The notes under the pieces are model-generated. The model ran no database searches. It worked only from the letters and a program-made list of their open reading frames with translations, and was not told the origin of the DNA. A DNA stretch of 64,000 bases, from assembly GCF_016862075.1 (NCBI RefSeq), contig NZ_BOMG01000048.1, forward strand, positions 62,001-126,000, read 5' to 3'. This document shows, piece after piece, positions 33,303 to 40,138 of this stretch (its first letter is position 1; each line of letters opens with the position of its first letter). This stretch comes from Actinoplanes couchii (lineage in GTDB: Bacteria > Actinomycetota > Actinomycetes > Mycobacteriales > Micromonosporaceae). Made by a program: the position numbers and the translations under genes.

Positions 33303-33309
33303 CACTGCC

Positions 33310-33315
33310 ACGCTA
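33310..33315 (-). promoter_or_regulatory. leaderless-type -10 element TAGCGT
   Basis: Minus-strand TAGCGT, 7 nt before the ATG at 33302. Confidence 0.55.
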
Positions 33316-33332
33316 CCGCCGGGCGTCGACGG

Positions 33333-34145
33333 TCAGGCGTCGTCGCCCTCTTCTTCCTTGCCCAGACGGGCCTCGACGGCCTGCGGCTCGTACATCTCCT
33401 CGACCACGCGGAGGTACAGCTCGTTCGGGTTCGGCAGGTGTTTGACCTCGCGCAACGCCTGGTCCTGACCGGCCGACTCGAGCACGAACGTGCCGTAGCT
33501 GAGCATCCGGCCGAGGGCGGACTGCTCGTACTTCATGTCGGTCACCCGGGCGAGTGGCATCATGGCCACCTTTCGGGTGACGATGCCGTTCACCACCATC
33601 ACCCGCTTGTTGGTGAGGATGAACCTGTCGAAGTACCAGTCGAAGACCTCCCAGGCGACCCAGCCGATCACGCCGAGCCAGATCAGCACGGCGACGGTGA
33701 CCAGGCCGTTGATCTCCTGGCGGGTCAGGAAGCCGGCGAGGTAGCCGAGGACCAATGTGGCCCCGGCACCGATCGCCAGTGGTTTGGAGAGGTGGATCCA
33801 GTGCCGCTTCCACTCACCGCGGTATCGCTCCGTGGGGAACAGGTAGCGGGCGACCAGAGTGGTCGGTTCGTCCTCGAGCGGCAGGAAGCGGCGTGGGCCG
33901 CCCCCGCGATCGAGGCCTTCCAACTCCTCCGCCGTGAAGCTCGGCGCCTGATACTCGTCCGTGTCGTCGAAGGAGTCGTCAGGCGTCCGACGACGTCGTG
34001 AATACGCCGGATCGTCGTCGAAGGCGGCGTCCGGGTAATCAGGATCGTCGTCGAAGGCGGGGTCTCTGTACCCATAGCTCTCATCGTCGTCCTGAGGGTG
34101 ACGAGCACCCTCACCTCGCGGGTCGCGCGGCGCACCAGGATCCAT
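33333..34145 (-). CDS. PH-domain (bPH2) membrane protein with acidic repeats
   Basis: 270 residues. The N-terminal about 70 residues are highly acidic and contain repeats such as DPAFDDDPDYPDAAFDDDPAYS. Two adjacent transmembrane spans (about 125-170) follow, then a bacterial PH-like domain (DWYFDRFILTNKRVMVVNGI, TRKVAMMPLARVTDMKYEQS, LSYGTFVLESAGQDQALREV). It is similar to actinobacterial membrane PH proteins of unknown function. It is downstream of a 52-residue membrane protein whose stop codon lies inside this gene's -10 element. Confidence 0.88.
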   Translation of the reverse strand: MDPGAPRDPRGEGARHPQDDDESYGYRDPAFDDDPDYPDAAFDDDPAYSRRRRTPDDSFDDTDEYQAPSFTAEELEGLDRGGGPRRFLPLEDEPTTLVARYLFPTERYRGEWKRHWIHLSKPLAIGAGATLVLGYLAGFLTRQEINGLVTVAVLIWLGVIGWVAWEVFDWYFDRFILTNKRVMVVNGIVTRKVAMMPLARVTDMKYEQSALGRMLSYGTFVLESAGQDQALREVKHLPNPNELYLRVVEEMYEPQAVEARLGKEEEGDDA

Positions 34146-34151
34146 GTAGAG

Positions 34152-34157
34152 ATGCTA
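34152..34157 (-). promoter_or_regulatory. leaderless-type -10 element TAGCAT overlapping a stop codon
   Basis: Minus-strand TAGCAT begins with the TAG stop of the small membrane protein gene and lies 6 nt before the ATG at 34145. Confidence 0.6.
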
Positions 34158-34313
34158 TGCGACGAGGTCGGTGAAGAAGGTGCCGAAGCCCCGTGCGATG
34201 TCGGCGATCGTGCCGCCGAGTGACTCGAACACCGCCGCGGCGGAGCTCGGGTTGAAGGCGATAAAGAAGATCAAGAATGCAATACCGAGCCAGGTGAGGA
34301 CCTTCTTGACCAT
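34155..34313 (-). CDS. small membrane protein, 52 residues
   Basis: Translated by hand from ATG 34313: begins MVKKVLTWLGIAFLIFFIAF, continues NPSSAAAVFESLGGTIADIA and ends RGFGTFFTDLVA. It has one N-terminal transmembrane helix and an amphipathic C-terminal helix. A strong GGAGGAGAAGG Shine-Dalgarno precedes it. Very similar small proteins occur across actinobacteria in my recollection; the function is unknown. Likely operon partner of the PH-domain protein. Confidence 0.85.
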   Translation of the reverse strand: MVKKVLTWLGIAFLIFFIAFNPSSAAAVFESLGGTIADIARGFGTFFTDLVA

Positions 34314-34443
34314 GGGGGCCTTCTCCTCCGGTGCAGGTGTACGTTCAGCGCCGCAGCAACACTGACGGTATCAGCTTCGTCGCTTCGTGTGAACAAAGTG
34401 GCCAGAAAGTCGATTGCCATAACAGCTGGTCACACCTAGGGGT

Positions 34444-35118
34444 CTAGGCGCGTCCGTGCAGGTAGGGCGACGGCGCTCCGAACACGAGCTCGGGCGGCAC
34501 CCCCTCGGACAGGTCGTGCAGGACGACATGCTCCGCGAGAAGATAGCCCGCGCTCGCGGGCCACGCTACCGCATAGAGCCACATGCCTTTGGCCTCACTC
34601 ACGTATGCGCTTCGATCCTCCGGCGATTTGACACACCACAGTGGAGTGGGGTGCCCGGCGGCCTTGATCTTCGCGTGTGGACCGGCGTGCGGCCCCCGGT
34701 CCGCGAGAGCCTCGGAGAGCAGGTGGCCGGGGTCGATCCCGGGGATCCCGGCGAACCGCGTGCCCAGACCGACACCCGGCTGCTCGGCGATCAGGACCAG
34801 GTCCGCGGGCCCACCGCCGAGCGGCTCGGGGCCGCTGCACGCCAGGACCGTGGCCCGCACCCCGAACCGGTCGTCGCCGGACCAGCCCGCCCCGGTGACC
34901 ATCCACCCGGCGGGCAGCGGCCACGGGCACCAGAGCGGTATCCGCTCCGCGCTCGACGCCGACTCCCGCAGCACCGCTCCGACGATCTCCGCGCTGATGT
35001 GCTCGGCGACGTGGAACGGCGGGACGTCGCCACAGTTGTCACACCGCCAGCTGCTGTGCATCAGGTCCGGCTTCCGGACCTGAGCAGCACATCGAGGGCA
35101 ACTCACGGTGACACTCAC
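34444..35118 (-). CDS. DUF6758-type zinc-ribbon protein
   Basis: About 224 residues from GTG 35118 (SVTVSCPRCAAQVRKPDLMH). The N-terminal zinc ribbon has CPRC and CDNCG, followed by a region with LWCPWPLPAGWMVTGAGWSG and LVLIAEQPGVGLGTRFAG. This is the pattern of the actinobacterial DUF6758 family, for which I know no function. Upstream in-frame codons to 35184 are unlikely, as they start inside the trmH intergenic space. The start is not firmly fixed: no good Shine-Dalgarno or spaced -10 is seen. Confidence 0.78.
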   Translation of the reverse strand: MSVTVSCPRCAAQVRKPDLMHSSWRCDNCGDVPPFHVAEHISAEIVGAVLRESASSAERIPLWCPWPLPAGWMVTGAGWSGDDRFGVRATVLACSGPEPLGGGPADLVLIAEQPGVGLGTRFAGIPGIDPGHLLSEALADRGPHAGPHAKIKAAGHPTPLWCVKSPEDRSAYVSEAKGMWLYAVAWPASAGYLLAEHVVLHDLSEGVPPELVFGAPSPYLHGRA

Positions 35119-35186
35119 ATCACCTACCGTGCTTGCCGCGACGGCCGCCGTCAAGCGGATCAGCCGAAGACGGGCCCAACCCAAGG

Positions 35187-35840
35187 CTAGTTCTGAGCCG
35201 GGGGCGGGCCGGCATGCGCCCGGATCCAGGCGTGCATGGCGATTCCGCTGGCCACGCCGGCGTTGATCGACCGGGTAGAGCCGTACTGGGCGATCGAGAA
35301 CAAGTCGGTACAGGCGGCGCGGGCCGGGTCGGACAGGCCGGGACCCTCCTGACCGAACAGCAGCACGCAGCGGCGCGGCAGGGTGGCCGACTCCATCGGC
35401 AGCGAGCCCGGCAGGTTGTCGATGCCGATGACGGCGAGGTCCTCGGCGGCCGCCCAGGCGGCGAACTCCTCGATGGTCGGGTGGTGGCGCACGTGCTGGT
35501 ACCGGTCGGTGACCATGGCGCCCCGGCGGTTCCAGCGGCGCCGGCCGACGATGTGCACCTCGGCGGCGAGGAAGGCGTTGGCGTTGCGGACCACGGTCCC
35601 GATGTTGAAGTCGTGCTGCCAGTTCTCGATCGCGACGTGGAAACCGTGGCGACGGGAGTCCAGGTCGGCGACCACGGCCTCCCGGGTCCAGTACCGGTAG
35701 CGGTCCACCACGTTGCGCCGGTCACCCTGCTCCAGCAGCTCCGGATCCCAGTGGTCGCCGGCCGGCCGGTCACCCGGCCAGGGGCCCACGCCGACCTCGA
35801 TGGATCGATCCTCGCCGGATTGGTCGTCGCCCGCAGTCAT
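35187..35840 (-). CDS. SpoU/TrmH family RNA 2'-O-methyltransferase
   Basis: 217 residues, SPOUT fold. Motif 1 is NIGTVVRNANAF, motif 2 is CVLLFGQEGPGLS, motif 3 is SIAQYGSTRSINAGVASGIA. It methylates a ribose of tRNA or rRNA with SAM; the exact site cannot be read. It lacks an extended N-terminal RNA-binding domain. An AGGCTA complement (TAGCCT) ends 8 nt before the ATG, suggesting near-leaderless transcription. Confidence 0.9.
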   Translation of the reverse strand: MTAGDDQSGEDRSIEVGVGPWPGDRPAGDHWDPELLEQGDRRNVVDRYRYWTREAVVADLDSRRHGFHVAIENWQHDFNIGTVVRNANAFLAAEVHIVGRRRWNRRGAMVTDRYQHVRHHPTIEEFAAWAAAEDLAVIGIDNLPGSLPMESATLPRRCVLLFGQEGPGLSDPARAACTDLFSIAQYGSTRSINAGVASGIAMHAWIRAHAGPPPAQN

Positions 35841-36009
35841 GGGGCGTTAGGCTACCGATTCGACCCGGAGCACCGGTCAGGTGATCAAGGGATCGGCGAA
35901 ACCTTCAGGAGACGCAATGAGCGGCGGGGCCCTCCCCGGCACCCGCCGCCCACGCTCTGTTGGAAGAGATTTTGCCTTACCGTCCGTATCCATGTGAAGG
36001 ACCTTCAGG

Positions 36010-36025
36010 TGTGAGCCAGGTCACA
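36010..36025. promoter_or_regulatory. CRP/GlxR-type operator
   Basis: TGTGAGCCAGGTCACA matches the TGTGA-N6-TCACA consensus of CRP-family regulators perfectly. It is followed directly by ATTAG-N9-CTAAT (36027-36045). Confidence 0.55.
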
Positions 36026-36148
36026 ATTAGGTTTCTTTACTAATGTCTCGGACCGGCGGGATCGCTCCCACAGGCGGCCCACAGGCAGGGCAAATCACTC
36101 ACGTCCGAAGATCTGGTGCGGAACCCCCACCACGATCGTGTCGGTTAC

Positions 36149-36161
36149 CGGACACTGTCCG
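36149..36161. promoter_or_regulatory. CGGACA-C-TGTCCG palindrome next to a TACTAT -10-like box
   Basis: A perfect 13-bp palindrome with TACTAT at 36174-36179, about 140 bp before the thioredoxin start. It could be the thioredoxin promoter with an overlapping operator. Confidence 0.4.
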
Positions 36162-36315
36162 CCTACTTTCAGTTACTATGAGTTGCCCATGGTCGTTTGA
36201 CGGGTCGAACCCATGAGGGTGCCGTACGACACGTGTCGCGGAGCCCGAAACGGGAATGACGAGTGGGTGCGTGGAGTTTCACCCGACGAAAGCGATTCCC
36301 GCAGACGGAGGCATC

Positions 36316-36717
36316 ATGGCGACGGTTGCGCTGACAGCAGCGAACTTCGACGAGGTCACCAACAAGGACGGCATCGTCCTGGTGGACTTCTGGGCCAGTT
36401 GGTGCGGGCCCTGCGTCCGCTTCGCGCCGACCTACGAGCGGTCCTCGGAGAAGCACCCGGAGATCACCTTCGGCAAGGTCGACACCGAGGCCGAGCAGCT
36501 CCTGGCCGCCAAGTTCGACATCCGCTCGATCCCGACGATCATGGCCGTCCGCGACGGCATCGTGGTCTTCTCCCAGCCCGGCGCCCTTCCCGAGACGGCT
36601 CTGGAGAGCCTGATCGAGAAGGTCGAGGAGCTGAACATGGACGAGGTGCGTGAGCAGATCGCCGCGCAGAGCAAGCCCGCGACATCCGCGGACGAGCCGG
36701 CTGCCGCGCGCGGCTGA
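36316..36717 (+). CDS. trxA: thioredoxin
   Basis: 133 residues from ATG 36316 with GGAGG 5 nt upstream. The active site is DFWASWCGPCVRFAPTYE, followed by KVDTEAEQ, the cis-Pro loop SIPTIMAVRDG and the Gly motif. A roughly 25-residue Ala/Ser/Pro tail after the fold is longer than in classical TrxA. It reduces protein disulfides in the cytoplasm. No thioredoxin reductase is adjacent. Confidence 0.93.
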   Translation: MATVALTAANFDEVTNKDGIVLVDFWASWCGPCVRFAPTYERSSEKHPEITFGKVDTEAEQLLAAKFDIRSIPTIMAVRDGIVVFSQPGALPETALESLIEKVEELNMDEVREQIAAQSKPATSADEPAAARG

Positions 36718-36732
36718 CCAGCACCACCGACA

Positions 36733-36764
36733 AGCCCGTGGACCGGTTCGGTCCGCGGGCTTTC
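36733..36764 (+). terminator. Rho-independent terminator of trxA
   Basis: AGCCCGTGGACC pairs with GGTCCGCGGGCT (one G-U), 5-nt loop, followed by TTTC. Confidence 0.8.
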
Positions 36765-36815
36765 TCGTGCCCGGATTCATCGTACGCTCGTTCGAGGAAT
36801 GTCATGGACAGGCCA

Positions 36816-36831
36816 TAGAACGTGTGTTCGA
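36816..36831 (+). promoter_or_regulatory. LexA/SOS box
   Basis: TAGAACGTGTGTTCGA differs by one base from the actinobacterial SOS box TCGAAC-N4-GTTCGA. It ends 9 nt before the ATG of the radical SAM gene and overlaps its likely -10 region. Confidence 0.7.
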
Positions 36832-36840
36832 ATATCCGCC

Positions 36841-38733
36841 ATGCGATGGTCCAACCTGTCGACCCGGCCCGGCGACGACCAGCCCCTGCCGCTGGCGCTG
36901 CCGGATGCCGTGGTCCGCACGTTCGAGACGCCCGGCTTCGCGGGGATGACGTTCTACGAGGTCCGCGCCAAGTCTCTGATCAACCGGGTGCCCGGTACCT
37001 CACGGGTGCCGTTCGAGTGGACCGTCAACCCCTATCGCGGCTGCTCCCACGCCTGCACCTACTGCCTGGCCGGTGACACCCCGATCCTGCTGGCCGACGG
37101 CTCCACCCGGCCGCTGGCCCAGATCCGCCCCGGCGACGCCGTGATGGGCACGATGGGCGCCGGGGCCCACCGCCGCTACGTGCCGACCACCGTGCGGGAC
37201 CACTGGGAGACGAGCAAGCCGTCCTTCCGGGTCACCCTGGCCGACGGCACCCGGCTGGTCTCCAGCGGCGACCACCGCTTCCTCACCGACCGCGGCTGGC
37301 GACACGTCAGCCCCTCCGAGCCGCACCTGCCGGCGCTCGCGGTCGGCGACCTGATGTTCGGGGTCGGCCGGTTCGCCGACCCGCCCAAGGAGTCACCCGA
37401 CTACCAGTCCGGCTTCGTCTGCGGCCTGGTCCGCGGGGACGCGGCCGGGGGCGGTGGCGCGGTCGAGAGCGACGCGTGGATCCGGGCCGACGGCTATCTC
37501 GAGGACGTCTCGCTCACCGAGGCGGTCCGCTGGCCCGAGACACCCACCGGCGACTGGTTCCGCGGGTTCCTGGCCGGGGCCTTCGGCGCGATCGGGCGCA
37601 CCGACCGGCTGGCCGTCCTGTTCGAGTGCGGCGAGACGGCCTACCTGCACCGGATCGCCGAGGCGCTCACCCACCTCGGCCTGGTCGCCCGTGGGCCGGG
37701 CCGGGTCCGCCCCGGTGCCGTCGGCCGGGTGGAGACCGAGCGCCACCTCGACGCCGCCCTGCGGTTCCGGCACCTGACCGGGGCCACCATGCCCCCGCTG
37801 GACGCGTCCGGGGTCGGGGTGCGCCGGGAGAGACGGCTGACCGTCGTCGACATCGAGGACCTCGGGCTCACCCTGCCGCTGTTCGACATCTCCACCGGCA
37901 CCGGCGACTTCATCGCCGACGGGGTGGTCAGCCACAACTGCTTCGCCCGCAACACCCACACCTATCTGGACCTCGACTCCGGCCACGACTTCGACACCCG
38001 GGTGGTGGTCAAGGTCAACGCCGGTGAGCTGATCCGTCGTGAGCTGGCGAGCCCGCGCTGGTCCGGGGCGCCGATCGCGATGGGGACTAATGTCGACGTC
38101 TACCAGCGGGCCGAGGGCAGGTACCGGCTGATGCCGGAGATCCTGGCCGCGCTGCGCGACCACGCCAACCCGTTCTCCGTACTCACGAAGGGCACTTTGA
38201 TCCTGCGGGATCTCGACCTGCTCCGGCAGGCCGCCGAGGTGACCCGGGTCAGCCTGTCGTTCTCGGTGGGATTCGTGGACGAGACGGTCTGGCGGTCGGC
38301 CGAGCCCGGCACCCCGAGCCCGCGCCGCCGGCTGGAGACGATCCGCCGGCTCACCGACGCCGGCTTCTCCGTCGGTGTGCTGATGGCCCCGATCCTGCCC
38401 GGCCTCACCGACACCGAGGAGTCGATCGACGAGACCGTCGCCGGGATCGCGGCGGCCGGCGCCGCGAGCGTGACCCCGCTCGCACTTCATCTGCGCCCCG
38501 GCGCCCGCGAGTGGTACGCGGCGTGGATCGGCCGGGAGCACCCGCACCTGAGCGCTCGTTACCGGGAGCTCTACGGCAACGGCTCCTACCTGCCCAAGGT
38601 CTACCAGGAGGAGATCGGCGCCCGGGTCCGGCTGGCGGCCCGGCGGCACGGGCTGCACCGTCCCGAGCACCAGCGGCGCCCACCGGCCGAGAGACGGTCC
38701 GAGAAGCAGTCCGAGCAACTGACCCTGCTCTGA
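36841..38733 (+). CDS. intein-containing Rv2578c-family radical SAM protein
   Basis: 630 codons from ATG 36841 (MRWSNLSTRPGDD). The host protein is a radical SAM enzyme of the Rv2578c/SplB-like group, with the cluster motif CSHACTYC. Residues 75-366 are an intein, so the spliced enzyme is about 338 residues, the usual length. After splicing the motif reads CSHACTYCFARNTH. Downstream features are IAMGTNVDVYQRAEGRYRLM, SVLTKGTLILRDLDLL and ILPGLTDTEESI. The reaction is unknown; similarity to photoproduct-lyase-type enzymes and the SOS box point to DNA damage. The intein keeps the frame open, so it is not a pseudogene. Confidence 0.93.
   Translation: MRWSNLSTRPGDDQPLPLALPDAVVRTFETPGFAGMTFYEVRAKSLINRVPGTSRVPFEWTVNPYRGCSHACTYCLAGDTPILLADGSTRPLAQIRPGDAVMGTMGAGAHRRYVPTTVRDHWETSKPSFRVTLADGTRLVSSGDHRFLTDRGWRHVSPSEPHLPALAVGDLMFGVGRFADPPKESPDYQSGFVCGLVRGDAAGGGGAVESDAWIRADGYLEDVSLTEAVRWPETPTGDWFRGFLAGAFGAIGRTDRLAVLFECGETAYLHRIAEALTHLGLVARGPGRVRPGAVGRVETERHLDAALRFRHLTGATMPPLDASGVGVRRERRLTVVDIEDLGLTLPLFDISTGTGDFIADGVVSHNCFARNTHTYLDLDSGHDFDTRVVVKVNAGELIRRELASPRWSGAPIAMGTNVDVYQRAEGRYRLMPEILAALRDHANPFSVLTKGTLILRDLDLLRQAAEVTRVSLSFSVGFVDETVWRSAEPGTPSPRRRLETIRRLTDAGFSVGVLMAPILPGLTDTEESIDETVAGIAAAGAASVTPLALHLRPGAREWYAAWIGREHPHLSARYRELYGNGSYLPKVYQEEIGARVRLAARRHGLHRPEHQRRPPAERRSEKQSEQLTLL
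37063..37938 (+). mobile_element. intein (292 residues) with degenerate LAGLIDADG region
   Basis: Starts at Cys (CLAGDTPILLADGS, block A), block B has VSSGDHRFLTDRGW, and it ends with blocks F/G as LPLFDISTGTGDFIADGVVS then HN, followed by the +1 Cys of the host. The middle contains GFVCGLVRGD and GFLAGAFGAIGR, which look like the two LAGLIDADG helices. The second has lost its catalytic acid. Confidence 0.92.
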
Positions 38734-38738
38734 GCATC

Positions 38739-38902
38739 AGGTCCTGTGTGGCAGACCCCGTGTGGCTACGGCGTGGCCAAGGCGGCGCCTGACGGCATCC
38801 GGACAAAGGCCACATAAAACACCGGTATGGACCTTTATCCGGCTGGCGCCAGCCACCACCTGGACCTCGCCTCGCTCCCGCGGGGTCTGCCACACAGGAC
38901 CT
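38739..38902. repeat. 164-bp inverted-repeat element, family A
   Basis: Perfect 22-bp terminal inverted repeats (AGGTCCTGTGTGGCAGACCC and two more bases) flank an interior with further nested palindromes (CCGGACAAAGG against CCTTTATCCGG; GGCGCC on both sides). The right terminus shares a base with the -10 element of the next gene. A short relative lies at 40041. Confidence 0.85.
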
Positions 38903-38907
38903 AGACT
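38902..38907 (+). promoter_or_regulatory. leaderless-type -10 element TAGACT
   Basis: TAGACT, 6 nt before the ATG at 38914. It abuts the right end of the inverted-repeat element. Confidence 0.6.
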
Positions 38908-38913
38908 CGACGG

Positions 38914-39321
38914 ATGCGGAGCGCTCAGCGGATCCTGGCGGAAGCGAAGGTCATCGCGGTGGTCGGCGCCTCCCGTGACCCGTCCAAACCGGCACACACC
39001 GTGCCGTTGCAGATGATCCGGCACGGTTGGCGGATCATCCCGGTCAACCCGTTCGTGCCCGAGGTGTTCGGGGTTCCGGCGGTTCCCACGCTGGCCGATC
39101 TGGGCGAGCCGGTCGACCTGGTGAATGTGTTCCGTCCGGCCCGCGACGCGGTCGAGGTGGTGCGCCAGGCCGTCGCCGCCGGGGCGCCCGCGGTGTGGCT
39201 GCAGAGCGGCATCGTCTCGGCCGAGGCGCGGGCGATCGCCGAGGAGGCGGGCATCGACTACGTCGAGGACCGCTGTCTGGCCGTCGAGCGGGCTGTCGGC
39301 CACCTCACACCACCGTCCTGA
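38914..39321 (+). CDS. CoA-binding domain protein (YccU-like)
   Basis: 135 residues, single Rossmann CoA-binding domain: AKVIAVVGASRDPSKPAHTV, GWRIIPVNPFVPEVFGVPAV, VDLVNVFRPARDAVEVV, VWLQSGIVSAEARAIAEEAG and DRCLAVE. Such stand-alone proteins bind CoA but have no defined reaction. The start is supported by the promoter element 6 nt upstream. Confidence 0.92.
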   Translation: MRSAQRILAEAKVIAVVGASRDPSKPAHTVPLQMIRHGWRIIPVNPFVPEVFGVPAVPTLADLGEPVDLVNVFRPARDAVEVVRQAVAAGAPAVWLQSGIVSAEARAIAEEAGIDYVEDRCLAVERAVGHLTPPS

Positions 39322-39400
39322 GCAGTGCGCGGGAGTCGACGGGACCGGCAAAGATGGAAACCTGCTGTACGGTGCGAGGACTCTGTCTAGGAGGACATCG

Positions 39401-40042
39401 ATGAGCTATCCCCCGCCGCCGCCCGCTGACGGCGCGCCGGACCCATATCAGACCCCGCCGCCCCCGCCGGCCGACCCGACGCTGCACTACCCGCCGCCCT
39501 ACACCCCGCCGACGAGTCCCGCACCGACGAGCGGCTCGGGTTACGGGCAGCCGACCAGCGGACCGGGTTACGGGCAGCCGACGAGTGGCTCCGGTTACCC
39601 GCCGCCCGGGCAGCCGACCAGCGGTTCGGGTTACCCGCCGCCGCCCGGTGGTTACCCGCCGCCGCCCGGTTACGGCCAGCCGCAGGGCTATCCGCCGCCG
39701 CCCGGTTACGGCGCCCCGGGCACCGACAAGAACCCGTTCGGTGGCCCGGCGCAGTACGGCCAGCCCGCCTACGGTTCGCCGTACGGCCCGCAGGTCATGC
39801 CGACGAACACCATGGCGATCCTGGCGCTCGTCTTCGCGTTCATCTTCTCGCCGGCCGCGGTCGTCCTCGGGCACATCGCCAAGAAGCAGATCTCGCAGAC
39901 CGGTGAGCAGGGCAGTGGCCTGGCCACCGCGGGCCTGATCCTGGGCTACATCGGCACCGTCATCATCGTGCTGTACTGCGCCTTCTTCGTCGCGGCGATC
40001 GCCTTCGGCATCGGGACGGGCGGCACCACCACGTCGTACTAG
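39401..40042 (+). CDS. DUF4190 membrane protein with Pro/Gly/Tyr-rich head
   Basis: 213 residues. AGGAGG lies 6 nt before the ATG. The first about 130 residues are repeats of the types PTSGSGYGQ and GYPPPPG, cytoplasmic and probably disordered. Two transmembrane helices follow in the DUF4190 pattern NTMAILALVFAFIFSPAAVV, LGHIAKKQI and GLATAGLILGYIGTVIIV. Proteins of this shape are common in actinobacteria and unexplained. The stop codon lies inside a family A hairpin. A TACGGT -10-like box is at about 39368. Confidence 0.88.
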   Translation: MSYPPPPPADGAPDPYQTPPPPPADPTLHYPPPYTPPTSPAPTSGSGYGQPTSGPGYGQPTSGSGYPPPGQPTSGSGYPPPPGGYPPPPGYGQPQGYPPPPGYGAPGTDKNPFGGPAQYGQPAYGSPYGPQVMPTNTMAILALVFAFIFSPAAVVLGHIAKKQISQTGEQGSGLATAGLILGYIGTVIIVLYCAFFVAAIAFGIGTGGTTTSY

Positions 40043-40084
40043 GTTCTGTGTGGCAGACCTCGTGGGGTCTACCACACAGAACCT
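40041..40084. repeat. 44-bp hairpin, short member of family A
   Basis: AGGTTCTGTGTGGCAGACC and its complement (one mismatch) around a 6-nt loop, starting within the TAG stop of the DUF4190 gene. It corresponds to the two ends of the 38739 element without its interior and could act as a terminator. Confidence 0.8.
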
Positions 40085-40138
40085 GAGACGACCGGGTCAT
40101 GCCGGCCGACGGGGGTGCCGGCCGGCACGACGGGATCG

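Larger units (their letters stand above)
35841..36255. other. long intergenic region upstream of the thioredoxin gene
   Basis: About 475 bp separate trmH and the thioredoxin start at 36316. No ORF is supported. It contains a CRP-type site, an ATTAG/CTAAT inverted repeat and a CGGACA/TGTCCG palindrome with TACTAT downstream, listed separately. Confidence 0.5.

Noticed and set aside
36190..36260. Possible tRNA near a GGTCGAACCC word
   Set aside because: No acceptor stem, anticodon arm or D arm can be paired around it.
36841..38733. Radical SAM gene as interrupted or frameshifted
   Set aside because: The extra 876 bp are an exact multiple of three bounded by intein splice blocks with the +1 Cys, so it is an intein and not a pseudogene.
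38739..38902. Family A element as an insertion sequence
   Set aside because: 164 bp is too short for a transposase and no ORF is inside; at most a non-autonomous element, so it is listed as a repeat only.
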